Positions 42,714 through 52,100 of a stretch of 64,000 nucleotides of DNA are shown one piece after another. The notes under the pieces are model-generated. The model was given only the letters and a program-made list of their open reading frames with translations. It did not search any database and was not told the DNA's origin. Numbering within the stretch: position 1 is the stretch's first letter; each line of letters opens with the position of its first letter. The DNA is taken from contig NZ_JAEHFV010000001.1 of the NCBI RefSeq assembly GCF_016522065.1, positions 1,136,221 to 1,200,220 on the forward strand, in the 5' to 3' direction. Both the position numbers and the translations under genes were made by a program. The DNA comes from Flavobacterium agrisoli (GTDB lineage: Bacteria > Bacteroidota > Bacteroidia > Flavobacteriales > Flavobacteriaceae).

Positions 42714-43772
42714 ATGATCAACCTTTTCAACACGCACATCGAAACCCTAGCTATTCACAGGGTGGGAAACAAAAGTCGCAACGAAGCGATTTTTTTATCG
42801 GAACAAACTTTTAATTTAAACGACGAAATTGCACCTTTAATTAAAGAGTATTTTTTTAAGCCTTTTAGAGAAAAAGAAGAAAACTATTATCAGTTTGCGC
42901 ATGAGGTTGATTTGGATTACAACGACATGTACAAATTTGCATCGGAAGTTTTTGAAAATCCAAGCAATTTGCACGAAGTTTCTAAAAAAATAACCAAACA
43001 TTTATACGAGCAATCCAATCATCCGCACATTAAAAATGGAGAGGTTTATGTGACTTATTTGACCAATTTAAGCATTGATAATAATGTGGTAGATGCAATT
43101 GGGATTTTTAAAAGTGAATTACAAGCGGATTTTTTACAATTTGAAGAAAAAGGCAGCAATTTAGAAATGATTTTGCAACAAGGAATCAACTTGAGCAAAT
43201 TGGATAAAGGCTGTTTGATTTTCAACTATAAAAAAGAAGAAGGTTACAAAATTTTAACGGTTGATAGTAACCGTTACGATGCCCGTTATTGGTTGGAACA
43301 TTTTTTGAGTGTTGATGCTTTTGAAGACGAAAATTTCATCACTAAAAAATACTTGAAATTCTGCCAGAATTTTGCCAAAGATGTAGTACTTCCGGCCGAA
43401 GATAAAAAGGAAGAAGTAATGTTTATGAACCGCTCGGTAAATTATTTTGCCAAAAACGATGAGTTTGAAGAAACCGCCTTTTTGAACGAAGTCTTAGACA
43501 ACCCCGATTTGATTCCGGAGTTTAAAAATTATAAAGTAGACAAAGGCGAAAAATACAGCATCGAAGACATTACCTCATTTCCTATTGCCAATGCCGCTGT
43601 TTCGGATGCTCGAAAATCCATTAAAAATGTAATCAATTTGGATACTAACATTCAAATTAAAATGGATTTCATCAACCCGGAAAGTGCCGAAAAATTTGTT
43701 GAAAAAGGCTGGGACGAAGAAAAACAAATGTATTACTATTTGGTTTACTTTAATAAAGAACAAAAAAGCTAA
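42714..43772 (+). CDS. Nucleoid-associated protein, NdpA family
   Basis: A 352-residue protein of the 37-kDa nucleoid-associated family (YejK/NdpA). The opening INLFNTHIETLAIHRVGNKS, GEVYVTYLTNLSIDNNVVDA and the middle segment IGIFKSELQADFLQF are family-typical. It should bind the nucleoid; E. coli NdpA has been called a double-strand DNA-binding protein. The ATG lies just after the repeat block. A terminator follows 40 bases after the stop. Confidence 0.88.
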   Translation: MINLFNTHIETLAIHRVGNKSRNEAIFLSEQTFNLNDEIAPLIKEYFFKPFREKEENYYQFAHEVDLDYNDMYKFASEVFENPSNLHEVSKKITKHLYEQSNHPHIKNGEVYVTYLTNLSIDNNVVDAIGIFKSELQADFLQFEEKGSNLEMILQQGINLSKLDKGCLIFNYKKEEGYKILTVDSNRYDARYWLEHFLSVDAFEDENFITKKYLKFCQNFAKDVVLPAEDKKEEVMFMNRSVNYFAKNDEFEETAFLNEVLDNPDLIPEFKNYKVDKGEKYSIEDITSFPIANAAVSDARKSIKNVINLDTNIQIKMDFINPESAEKFVEKGWDEEKQMYYYLVYFNKEQKS

Positions 43773-43812
43773 CAATACCGTATTAGTTATATTTTCAATT
43801 TACTTTTACACT

Positions 43813-43845
43813 AAAAATCCTCAACAAGCTGTTGAGGATTTTTTA
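43813..43845 (+). terminator. Terminator after the nucleoid-associated protein gene
   Basis: AAAAATCCTCAAC (43813-43825) pairs with GTTGAGGATTTTT (43831-43843), followed by T/A. Confidence 0.9.
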
Positions 43846-43933
43846 TTTAAATACACATTCCAAGCAGATTTTCATTAAAAAAACACAATTAAACGCGGTT
43901 TATGAGTAATTTTACACTTTAATTCTTCGGCTT

Positions 43934-46300
43934 ATGAATTATCATATCTACAAAGAAAGTCCGTTTCAAACGATTATTTCTTTTCATAAATTAATCGAAA
44001 TTTTAGAGCAAATTGCAACAACCGACACTATGTATCGTGCCGATTATGCAAAGGCAATTTTAAAAGAAATCGAGGCCATTCCGCAGTTAAAAAACGGTAT
44101 AACCGATTATGCTGACATTAAAAAATACGAACTCATCATTCAGCATTTATTAGCCGATTTATTTCCGACTGCTTTAACGCATAACGAGATAAAAGCCGTT
44201 ACCATTCCCTTTCAAAATTTTACGTTCAATTATACCGAACGATTTAAAAATATTCTGGCCAATGCCGGATCCGACTTTGATATGTCCATTCGGAATTTCG
44301 ATGCGCATCAATTTTACATCAACAATTGTTGTTTGATTTTAAAAGCCTATTACAAACAAAACATCGATTTCAACAAGCCTTTTTTTTATGATATTCCTGA
44401 TAAAAACGGTGTCATTTATCATTATCGCATTTTGTACAATGCCGATTTCATGGAAATTATTCCGACCGAAAAAGCCGTTTCCTTAACACAAGAAGACATT
44501 GATTTGTTGATTGATAATTATAATGCCATTGATTTATGGAAAGAAAAATTTCCGGAAGGAAGTTGGATTTTGAAAGGTTTTGGCATTATCACTTTATTTG
44601 ATGCCACGACCGAAAATGCCATTTCGATTTTAAAAACAAACTTGATTAAATCGGATATAAAAAAAATCAGTTCGACTGTAGAAATTGAGAATATTTTTAA
44701 ATCGATATTCAAAATTGAAAACCTGCATTTTGGCTTTGTCATTTACAATTCAGAAGAAAAAAAATTCATTCGTCCTAAACAATATAAAAATGATATTAAG
44801 AGTTTTATAATGTCGGATACCGAGCAAATCGATTGTGGAAATCCTTTTTTTGGTTGCTCGTTTAACAACTTACTCGAAAACAGCGAACCTTTTGTTATTT
44901 CAAATGTGGAGCAATTTGCACTTTTGCCAGGATCTGAAATAATGGGACAACATTTACTGCATCAAAATATTAAAAGTTGTGTTTTTGCCCCAATTTTAAA
45001 AGACGATAAATTACTTGGAATCATTGAATTGGTTTCGGAAAAAGCTCGTGAATTAAATTCGGTTAACGCTACCAAATTAGATTTGATTTTACCTTATTTG
45101 GTAGATACTATAGAACGTTACAATACCGACAAACAGCACCAAATTGAAGCCATTATACAACGCGAGTATACCACGATTCACCCGAGTGTGTATTGGAAAT
45201 TCAAACAAGAATCTGAGAAATATTTTGATACCTTAAACCACACCAAAGATTACATTTTAAAAGAAATTATTTTTAAAGAAGTCTATCCTCTTTACGGTCA
45301 AATTGATGTAAAAAGCTCTTCTAATTTCAGAAATAAAACGGTAAAAGAAGATTTAAAAAAACAACTGTCGATGTTATTGGATATTGTTTCTACCGAAAAT
45401 GAAATCAGCAAATTAATGCTTTTAGAACAGCGAAAATTCGAATTGCAATCGCAGCTTGAGCAACTTAACGAACCCTTAAGAGCGGACACCGAGCAACAAA
45501 TTCAGCGCTACATTGAAACCGAAATTCATCCGCTATTAAAAAATCCTAAAAGCAGTCCCGAAACCAAAAAACGCGAGGCATTGTATTTTGAAAATTTAGA
45601 TGAAAAATCGGGCATGTTTTACCACGAGCGCAAAAAGTTTGACAATGCAATGGCAATTATCAATAAAAAATTAGCCAATATTTTAGACCAAAAGCAAGTA
45701 GAAGCCCAACAAATTTATCCGCACTATTACGAACGTTTTAAAACAGACGGCGTAGAACATAATTTATACATTGGCGCTTCTATCACGCCTAGTAAGCCTT
45801 TTGATATTTTGTATTTGCACAATTTGCGATTATGGCAATTACAAACACTGTGCGAAATGGAATTGGAACACCATTATTTAAAAACTTCTTTGCCTTATGA
45901 ATTGGATGTTACCTCGTTGATTTTGGCTTTTAGTTCGCCTATTTCGATTCGTTTTCGAATGGATGAAAAACGATTTGACGTCGATGGAACTTACAATGCA
46001 AGATATGAAATTGTAAAAAAACGCATCGACAAAGCCCACATCAAAGGCACGTTAGAGCGCATTACCGAAAAAGAAAAAATAACCATTGTTTATTCGCACT
46101 CACAAGAAGAAAGCGAGTATTTAAAATACATCAAATACCTGCAGTTTAAAAATATCTTAGAACCCGAAATTGAGCAATTTGAAATTGAAGACTTACAGGG
46201 TGTTTCTGGACTTAAAGGAATTCGAGTAAAAGTTAAAAACACTCAAAAAAAGTCAAGAGAAAAAATCAGTTATCAAGATTTACTTAATGAATTGAATTAA
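43934..46300 (+). CDS. Large GAF domain protein
   Basis: A 788-residue soluble protein without signal peptide. A GAF-type sensory domain lies around residues 240-400 (LHFGFVIYNSEEKKFIRPKQ, SCVFAPILKDDKLLGIIELV). Long alpha-helical, coiled-coil-prone segments (about 490-600) follow, and no kinase or cyclase output domain was found. The family is seen in Flavobacteriia with unknown function. A cyclic nucleotide or small-molecule ligand is possible but not shown. Confidence 0.8.
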   Translation: MNYHIYKESPFQTIISFHKLIEILEQIATTDTMYRADYAKAILKEIEAIPQLKNGITDYADIKKYELIIQHLLADLFPTALTHNEIKAVTIPFQNFTFNYTERFKNILANAGSDFDMSIRNFDAHQFYINNCCLILKAYYKQNIDFNKPFFYDIPDKNGVIYHYRILYNADFMEIIPTEKAVSLTQEDIDLLIDNYNAIDLWKEKFPEGSWILKGFGIITLFDATTENAISILKTNLIKSDIKKISSTVEIENIFKSIFKIENLHFGFVIYNSEEKKFIRPKQYKNDIKSFIMSDTEQIDCGNPFFGCSFNNLLENSEPFVISNVEQFALLPGSEIMGQHLLHQNIKSCVFAPILKDDKLLGIIELVSEKARELNSVNATKLDLILPYLVDTIERYNTDKQHQIEAIIQREYTTIHPSVYWKFKQESEKYFDTLNHTKDYILKEIIFKEVYPLYGQIDVKSSSNFRNKTVKEDLKKQLSMLLDIVSTENEISKLMLLEQRKFELQSQLEQLNEPLRADTEQQIQRYIETEIHPLLKNPKSSPETKKREALYFENLDEKSGMFYHERKKFDNAMAIINKKLANILDQKQVEAQQIYPHYYERFKTDGVEHNLYIGASITPSKPFDILYLHNLRLWQLQTLCEMELEHHYLKTSLPYELDVTSLILAFSSPISIRFRMDEKRFDVDGTYNARYEIVKKRIDKAHIKGTLERITEKEKITIVYSHSQEESEYLKYIKYLQFKNILEPEIEQFEIEDLQGVSGLKGIRVKVKNTQKKSREKISYQDLLNELN

Positions 46301-46410
46301 ATTTTTTGACTAACCAAAAGGAGTGTTTTTCAGAGAAGTTATGTTGCGAACTTAAGCACTACATTTGGTAGTTCGTGAATAGTTTTAACCGTTTAGTTCA
46401 AGTTATTACT

Positions 46411-46824
46411 TTACGAAATGCTACTTAAAAACTCTTCTGCAGTCATAATCGGAATTGTAGCATTCTTAAAATCTTTTCCATTTCTGGTAATAATCAGGGA
46501 ACAGTTAGCGAGTAAAGCAGTAAAATATTGAACTGCATCTTCAAAATCTTTGAAATTCGAATTCAATGCTTTGTCTATTATTTCTTCGTTAACGTTACAA
46601 ATCTCACAGATTATTTTAAACTTTCGAAATTTATTCAAAACCGTTTCAGAAGATTCATATTTATTCAAAACGTAATCTATTGTTGTAAAGGAAAGAGGAG
46701 AAACAATTAGCGTTAGTTTTTTTTGATCTGCCAAGGTAGCCACTTTAGCAATAGCTTCAAAAAAAGGAACTCTTTCTCCTAATAAATCTAATAGTACGTT
46801 GGTGTCTAAAAAAATTCTGCTCAT
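46411..46824 (-). CDS. PIN domain toxin (VapC-like RNase)
   Basis: A 137-residue PIN-fold ribonuclease. The catalytic acidic residues fit the fold: IFLDTNVLLDLL (Asp7), FKDFEDAVQYFTALLANC (central Asp/Glu) and ITRNGKDFKNA near the end. VapC-type toxins cleave tRNA or rRNA. Its start overlaps the antitoxin's stop by 4 bases on the minus strand. The gene is less conserved in codon choice than the neighbouring housekeeping genes. Confidence 0.87.
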   Translation of the reverse strand: MSRIFLDTNVLLDLLGERVPFFEAIAKVATLADQKKLTLIVSPLSFTTIDYVLNKYESSETVLNKFRKFKIICEICNVNEEIIDKALNSNFKDFEDAVQYFTALLANCSLIITRNGKDFKNATIPIMTAEEFLSSIS

Positions 46825-47069
46825 TTGTATTTTTGTTCTAAATAATCGGCACGATCTTTTTTATAATCATAATCAGCTGGAATTTTAATTCCTGATGAAA
46901 GGCTTTTTACAAATGGCGAAATTTGTAAGTCGTCTGCTCTGTTTTCAGAAGTCAATGAATTAAGATAATTTTCTATAAGTCGAGACAAACTTATTTTTTT
47001 TTCAGACGCATACTGTTTCGCTTTTTCTATTATTTCTTGATCAAGCTTTAATGTGAGTTTAGTATCCAT
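46821..47069 (-). CDS. Ribbon-helix-helix-type antitoxin
   Basis: An 82-residue protein beginning MDTKLTLKLDQEIIEKAKQY, followed by KKISLSRLIENYLNSLT, the layout of a ribbon-helix-helix DNA-binding antitoxin (DUF6364 type). The C-terminal half is basic and flexible and should wrap the PIN toxin. It precedes the toxin with a 4-base overlap, the standard order. It probably represses its own operon. Confidence 0.85.
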   Translation of the reverse strand: MDTKLTLKLDQEIIEKAKQYASEKKISLSRLIENYLNSLTSENRADDLQISPFVKSLSSGIKIPADYDYKKDRADYLEQKYK

Positions 47070-47090
47070 ATCCTTAATTATTTATACGTA

Positions 47091-47098
47091 CAAATATA
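47091..47098 (-). promoter_or_regulatory. -7 element of the toxin-antitoxin operon
   Basis: Minus-strand TATATTTG, a match to TAnnTTTG, about 21 bases upstream of the antitoxin ATG. No -33 TTG at the usual distance. Confidence 0.45.
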
Positions 47099-47259
47099 TA
47101 AAATTAGAACGTAATGATTCATAAACAATTAATTTTAATACACAATCTCATGCGGTTTACGGGTTTTGAAACTGAATTGTTACTGCTAAATGAAAATATG
47201 CTAAAAACTGATAATTCCACTAAATCAGCAAATCTATTGTAACCGGCTGTTGGCAGTAG

Positions 47260-47835
47260 TTATTTTTCATATTCTGGTTCAAAAGGTATTTTTAATAATC
47301 CGATTTTAAATTTCAATTTAATATTTTCTTTGTCTACCAAATTTTTATAAACAACTTCCTCCATTTTATAGAATTCCAATTCTTCTGTAAATACTCCAGA
47401 TTCTAGTTCTTTTTCTACAGCTAATCTCAATTGCTTATTCTTTTCATCATAAGAATCAATTTTGAATTCTCTTGTGGCTGAGCTTAATTGTTTTAGTTTA
47501 TTAATAATTAGAGAACAATTTGTTGCTGTTTTGTCAAAATCCGAATAAATAACTAATGCGATAAATATTATTATGGGTGAAAATTTTAAATATTCTGGCG
47601 AAATTAAATTTAGATCTTTTGACTTAGGCTTATTTCTGTTTTTAAAATATAGAAAGAGAAAAGATAAGAAAACAAAAATAGAAGCAATATACTTGTTATA
47701 ATAATTTAGATTAGTTTGATAAAATTCAATATCCGATTTAAAATATCCGTTTATAATTCCAAAATCTATTTTACTAATGATTATAATAAATGCAACTATA
47801 ATTATGATTTTTATATATTTTTTTAGATTCTGCAT
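47260..47835 (-). CDS. Membrane protein of unknown function
   Basis: A 191-residue protein with probably three membrane helices (IKIIIIVAFIIIISKIDFGI, YIASIFVFLSFLFLYF and FSPIIIFIALVIY) in the N-terminal 105 residues and a charged C-terminal domain. I do not recognise it. It is unusually rich in Ile, Lys and Asn and A/T-rich, so it may be recently acquired along with the toxin-antitoxin pair beside it. No operon partner within 70 bases. Confidence 0.6.
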   Translation of the reverse strand: MQNLKKYIKIIIIVAFIIIISKIDFGIINGYFKSDIEFYQTNLNYYNKYIASIFVFLSFLFLYFKNRNKPKSKDLNLISPEYLKFSPIIIFIALVIYSDFDKTATNCSLIINKLKQLSSATREFKIDSYDEKNKQLRLAVEKELESGVFTEELEFYKMEEVVYKNLVDKENIKLKFKIGLLKIPFEPEYEK

Positions 47836-47909
47836 TCGTTAATTTTGTAAGTTATTTTTTTTTGTCGCATTATTGAATTTTCTCCTTTCATGCTGATAAT
47901 TACCGCTAT

Positions 47910-49097
47910 CTAAACACTAACCGACACAAAAGCAAAAACAAAGGCAATAACCGAAATGATAATCCCTATCATAAAAAGATTGTAGGCAATGCGGAGCAAA
48001 CGGTATTTTTTTTCGAGGACGATGCCCAGATAATAAAGGTCTTTAATCATATTTCCGTATAGGTAATCGCGGTCTCTGAGCATTTCATTCATCGCCCATT
48101 CGTATTCTTCGATGGGCATTTTGTAGAAATTTCCAAAAAAAAGCAAGTTTACTTTTTTGTCATCAATATCCTCTCGGCTAAAAAAACCTTTGGTAACTTT
48201 AGGTCGCGTAGACAAAATCGCAAAAATAATGGTAATCACACTCGAAATCAACATGATAAAAGTCGGAATAACCAAATGCGCATTTTTCGGACTGTCTAAT
48301 TTTGGAATAATCGTTGATAGCGCAATCGAAATGATAATAGCATTTACCGACAGTAAAATATTGGCTTTGCTATCGGCAATTCCGCTTAAACGAGTGTGAT
48401 TGCCCAATGTAACCCGAAAAACGGTATCAACGCCTCGATCGGGTTTTTCAACCTTTTTCTTTTTCTTTTTGGGCTTTGTGGGAGTTTCCAATTCGCTTTC
48501 TTGTGCCAATTTTTTTATTTTCTCCTTTACCTTTTCCATGTTTTTTTCTTTTAAAGGCTGCCAAACTTTTTGTGCATAATCGGTATAAAATTGGTGTTTG
48601 TTGGCCAAAAAATCGATGTTTTCTTTATTCCAATCTAGATTAGAAAACGAAAGGTTTTCGATATTTTCCCATTCTTTTCGCAGCGATTCGCAACTCGAAA
48701 AATACTTGTCCGAAATTAAATGGATGTAATCGGCATCGCGAATAATTTTTTCAAGCTGATTTTGAGGTTTGTAAAATTTGTCTGTAGCCAAAATCAGTTT
48801 CGAAACTTGCCCGATGAAATTCTCATTTTGCTTATTATCTTTTAAAAAATCAGTGGCAATTTTTACACTTTCGTTTTCGTGATTTTCAAAATTTACGGTG
48901 TAACCCGTGTCGTGAAACCAAGCCGCAACCAAAAGAATTTCTTTATCGGCCGCGCTCACTTTTTCGTGCTCGCTAATTTCTGCAACAGCTTCTACAACCG
49001 CAGCTGTATGCTGAAAATTATGATACGAATATGAATTGGAAAGTTTATCTTTGAGTAAACAACTAACGAAATCTCGGGATTTTTCTACTAGACTCAT
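47910..49097 (-). CDS. HD phosphohydrolase fused to a PycTM (DUF5706) membrane domain
   Basis: A 395-residue fusion. Residues 20-130 form an HD phosphohydrolase domain: NFQHTAAVVEAVAEI (His30), AAWFHDTGY (His62-Asp63) and IIRDADYIHLI (Asp121). A Lys-rich linker (about 205-225) joins the C-terminal PycTM domain (about 225-395), with RLSGIADSKANILLSVNAII, a second helix, a REDID turn and a final hydrophobic hairpin. PycTM domains occur in Pycsar effectors, which damage the membrane on sensing cCMP/cUMP. No cyclase gene is adjacent, so the role may be different. It diverges from the phosphatase gene by 23 bases. Confidence 0.87.
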   Translation of the reverse strand: MSLVEKSRDFVSCLLKDKLSNSYSYHNFQHTAAVVEAVAEISEHEKVSAADKEILLVAAWFHDTGYTVNFENHENESVKIATDFLKDNKQNENFIGQVSKLILATDKFYKPQNQLEKIIRDADYIHLISDKYFSSCESLRKEWENIENLSFSNLDWNKENIDFLANKHQFYTDYAQKVWQPLKEKNMEKVKEKIKKLAQESELETPTKPKKKKKKVEKPDRGVDTVFRVTLGNHTRLSGIADSKANILLSVNAIIISIALSTIIPKLDSPKNAHLVIPTFIMLISSVITIIFAILSTRPKVTKGFFSREDIDDKKVNLLFFGNFYKMPIEEYEWAMNEMLRDRDYLYGNMIKDLYYLGIVLEKKYRLLRIAYNLFMIGIIISVIAFVFAFVSVSV

Positions 49098-49120
49098 AAA
49101 CTATTTTATTCTACTAAATT

Positions 49121-52100
49121 ATGAAATTGTTTTCGGATATACATTTTGAAACTAAAATTAAAGCAAATCTCTATTTACTGCTTTTTAGCCTCTTACTGAC
49201 TTCTTGCGCTACACATCAGGAACAATTTGGCAAAAAAGCAAAAGAAACCACCAATATAAACAATGTTGATTCTGCAAAAATTGCGCATACCTTTTATTTA
49301 GTAGGAGACGCTGGAAATGCTGACGAACCGCAATCTCAAAAAACACTTTCGCTTTTGCTCGAACGTTTAGAGAAAGCTTCTAAAAACTCGACTTTACTTT
49401 TTTTAGGCGATAATATTTATCCCCTTGGATTTACTCATAAAAAAGATTCCTTATCGCAAGTAAAACTCACCAATCAATTACTACTTACCAAAGGTTTTAA
49501 AGGAAATACCGTTTTTATTCCGGGTAATCACGATTGGTACAGTGGTTTGAAAGGTTTGGAATTGCAATCGGATTTTGTAACGAATTATTTAGATGATAAA
49601 AAATCATTTTCACCTCTAAAAGGGTGCGCTATCGACGATCAAAAACTCAATGATAACCTAACTTTAATAACCATTGATAGCGAATGGTTTTTAGAAGATT
49701 GGGACAAACATCCTACAATAAATGACGATTGCGAAATAAAAACGCGAGAAGATTTTTTTGCAGAATTTGAAAGTCTTTTAAATAAAAACCAAGACAAAAC
49801 CGTTGTTTTGGCCATCCACCATCCTTTGATGACAAACGGTACGCACGGCGGACAATTTTCGGCAGAAAAACAGTTATTTCCTTTTGAAAATAAATTTCCG
49901 TTACCGGTTATTGGCTCACTAATTAATTTTCTTCGTGCTACAAGTGGCGCCAGTCCGCAAGATTTGCAAAACAAACAATACACTATTTTTTCTAAACGCA
50001 TCAAAACGCTTATTGAAGGACAAAAAAACATCATTGTGGTTTCGGGACACGATCACAATTTACAATTTATTCAAAAAGAAAACATCACCCAAATTATTAG
50101 TGGTGCCGGTTCTAAATCCGAAGCCGCAAAAGCAGTTGGAAAACACGATTTTTCGTATGGTAGAAATGGTTATGCTGCCCTAAATATCTATGAAAATGGA
50201 GTGGTAAAAGTGTCTTTTTATGGAAATGAAAACAATTCCGAAAAATTGCTTTTTGAAAAAACAATTATTCAACCCCAAGACACTATTACTACCACAAAAT
50301 ACAACTCTAACTTTCCGCCAAACACAACAGCTTCGATTTATTCGACTAAAATGACGAAAAAAAGTTTCCTTCATAAATTTTTATTTGGAAAACATTACCG
50401 TACTTATTACAGTGTTCCGGTTGAAGCCAAGACAGCCACTTTGGATACACTTTTTGGAGGGGTAACTCCAACTCGCGAAGGCGGAGGACATCAATCCAAA
50501 TCACTTCGAATAGAAGACCAACAAGGCCGCGAATTTGTGATGCGTGCCATGAAAAAAAGTGCAACTCAATTTTTGCAATCGGTCGCATTCAAAGACCAAT
50601 ACATCGTAGACGATTTTGCTGATACCTACACCGAAGGTTTTTTGTTCGATTTTTACACCACCGCCTATCCTTATGCGCCATTTGCCATTGGAGATATGGC
50701 CGAAAAAATTGGAGTAGCGCATACCAATCCGTTTTTATACTACATTCCGAAACAAAATAAATTGGGGCAATACAATTCTAATTTTGGGGATGAATTGTAT
50801 TTGGTTGAAGAACGTGTAGCCGATAATCAGAAGGAAGTTAAAACATTTGGTAAAACACCTCCTAGCGATATTATTAGTACAATCGACATGATGAAAAACC
50901 TTCAAAAAGACGAAAAATACAGTGTTGACCAAACCGAATACATCAAGGCGCGTTTGTTTGACATGCTTATTGGCGATTGGGATAGGCACGACGACCAATG
51001 GCGTTGGGCAGAATATAAAAAAGAGGACAAAGTGGTTTATACTCCAATTCCGAGAGACCGCGACCAAGCCTTTCCTAAATTTGACGGCGCTGCTTTTTTA
51101 ATCATCATGAATATTCCGGCCATTAGACACATGCGCAGTTTTGATAAGGAAATTGACAACATCAAATGGCTCAATCGCGAACCATATCCGCTTGATTTGG
51201 CCTTTTTAAAAACAGCTACAAAAGAAGATTGGATTAAACAAGCCGCTTACATAAAAACCCATTTATCGGATCAAGATATAGAAACGGCATTTGCCAATAT
51301 ACCTAAAGAAGTTCAGGACAAAACCTTGCAAACAATCAAACAAAATTTAAAACAACGCAGAGATGATTTAGAAAAATATGCTGCCGAATATTATGCTGTT
51401 TTACAACATACTGTTTTGGTGGTGGGTACTAATAAAAAAGACAAGTTTGTAATCCATCACAAATCCAAAAATACGCTTGAAGTGCGTGTTTATCGATTGA
51501 AAAAAGAGGGAGAGGAATTTTTATACGCCAAAGAATACCGAAATCCTGCAACCAAAAATTTGTGGGTTTATGGTTTGGATGATGATGATGTTTATGAAGT
51601 TATGGGAAAAGAAAAATCGAATATTAAAATTCGTTTGATTGGTGGACAAAACAACGATTCGTATTTGGTTTCGAATGGTAAAAAAGTAAAAATTTACGAT
51701 TTTAAATCGAAGAAAAATACTTTTGATGTTGATTCTAAAACCACTACCAAACTCAGTGACGATTATACATTGAATTGGTACAATTACGAAAAACCAAAAT
51801 ACAATGTGGTTTCCGGAGTTCCAACAATGGGTTATAATCCCGATGATGGCTTTAAACTTGGTTTCACTTCGAGTTACACCGTTAACCAATACAAACAAAA
51901 TCCGTTTACTCAAAAACATGTTTTAAAAGGACATTATTATTTTGCAACCGAAGGAGTCGAATTAAATTACAACGGTTATTTCCCAGAAGTACTCGGAAAA
52001 TGGGGAATTGATGTAGAAGCGCAATTTACAACCCCGAATTTTACCATTAACTTTTTTGGATACGGAAATGATACGCAAAATAACGATGACCAATTTGGAA

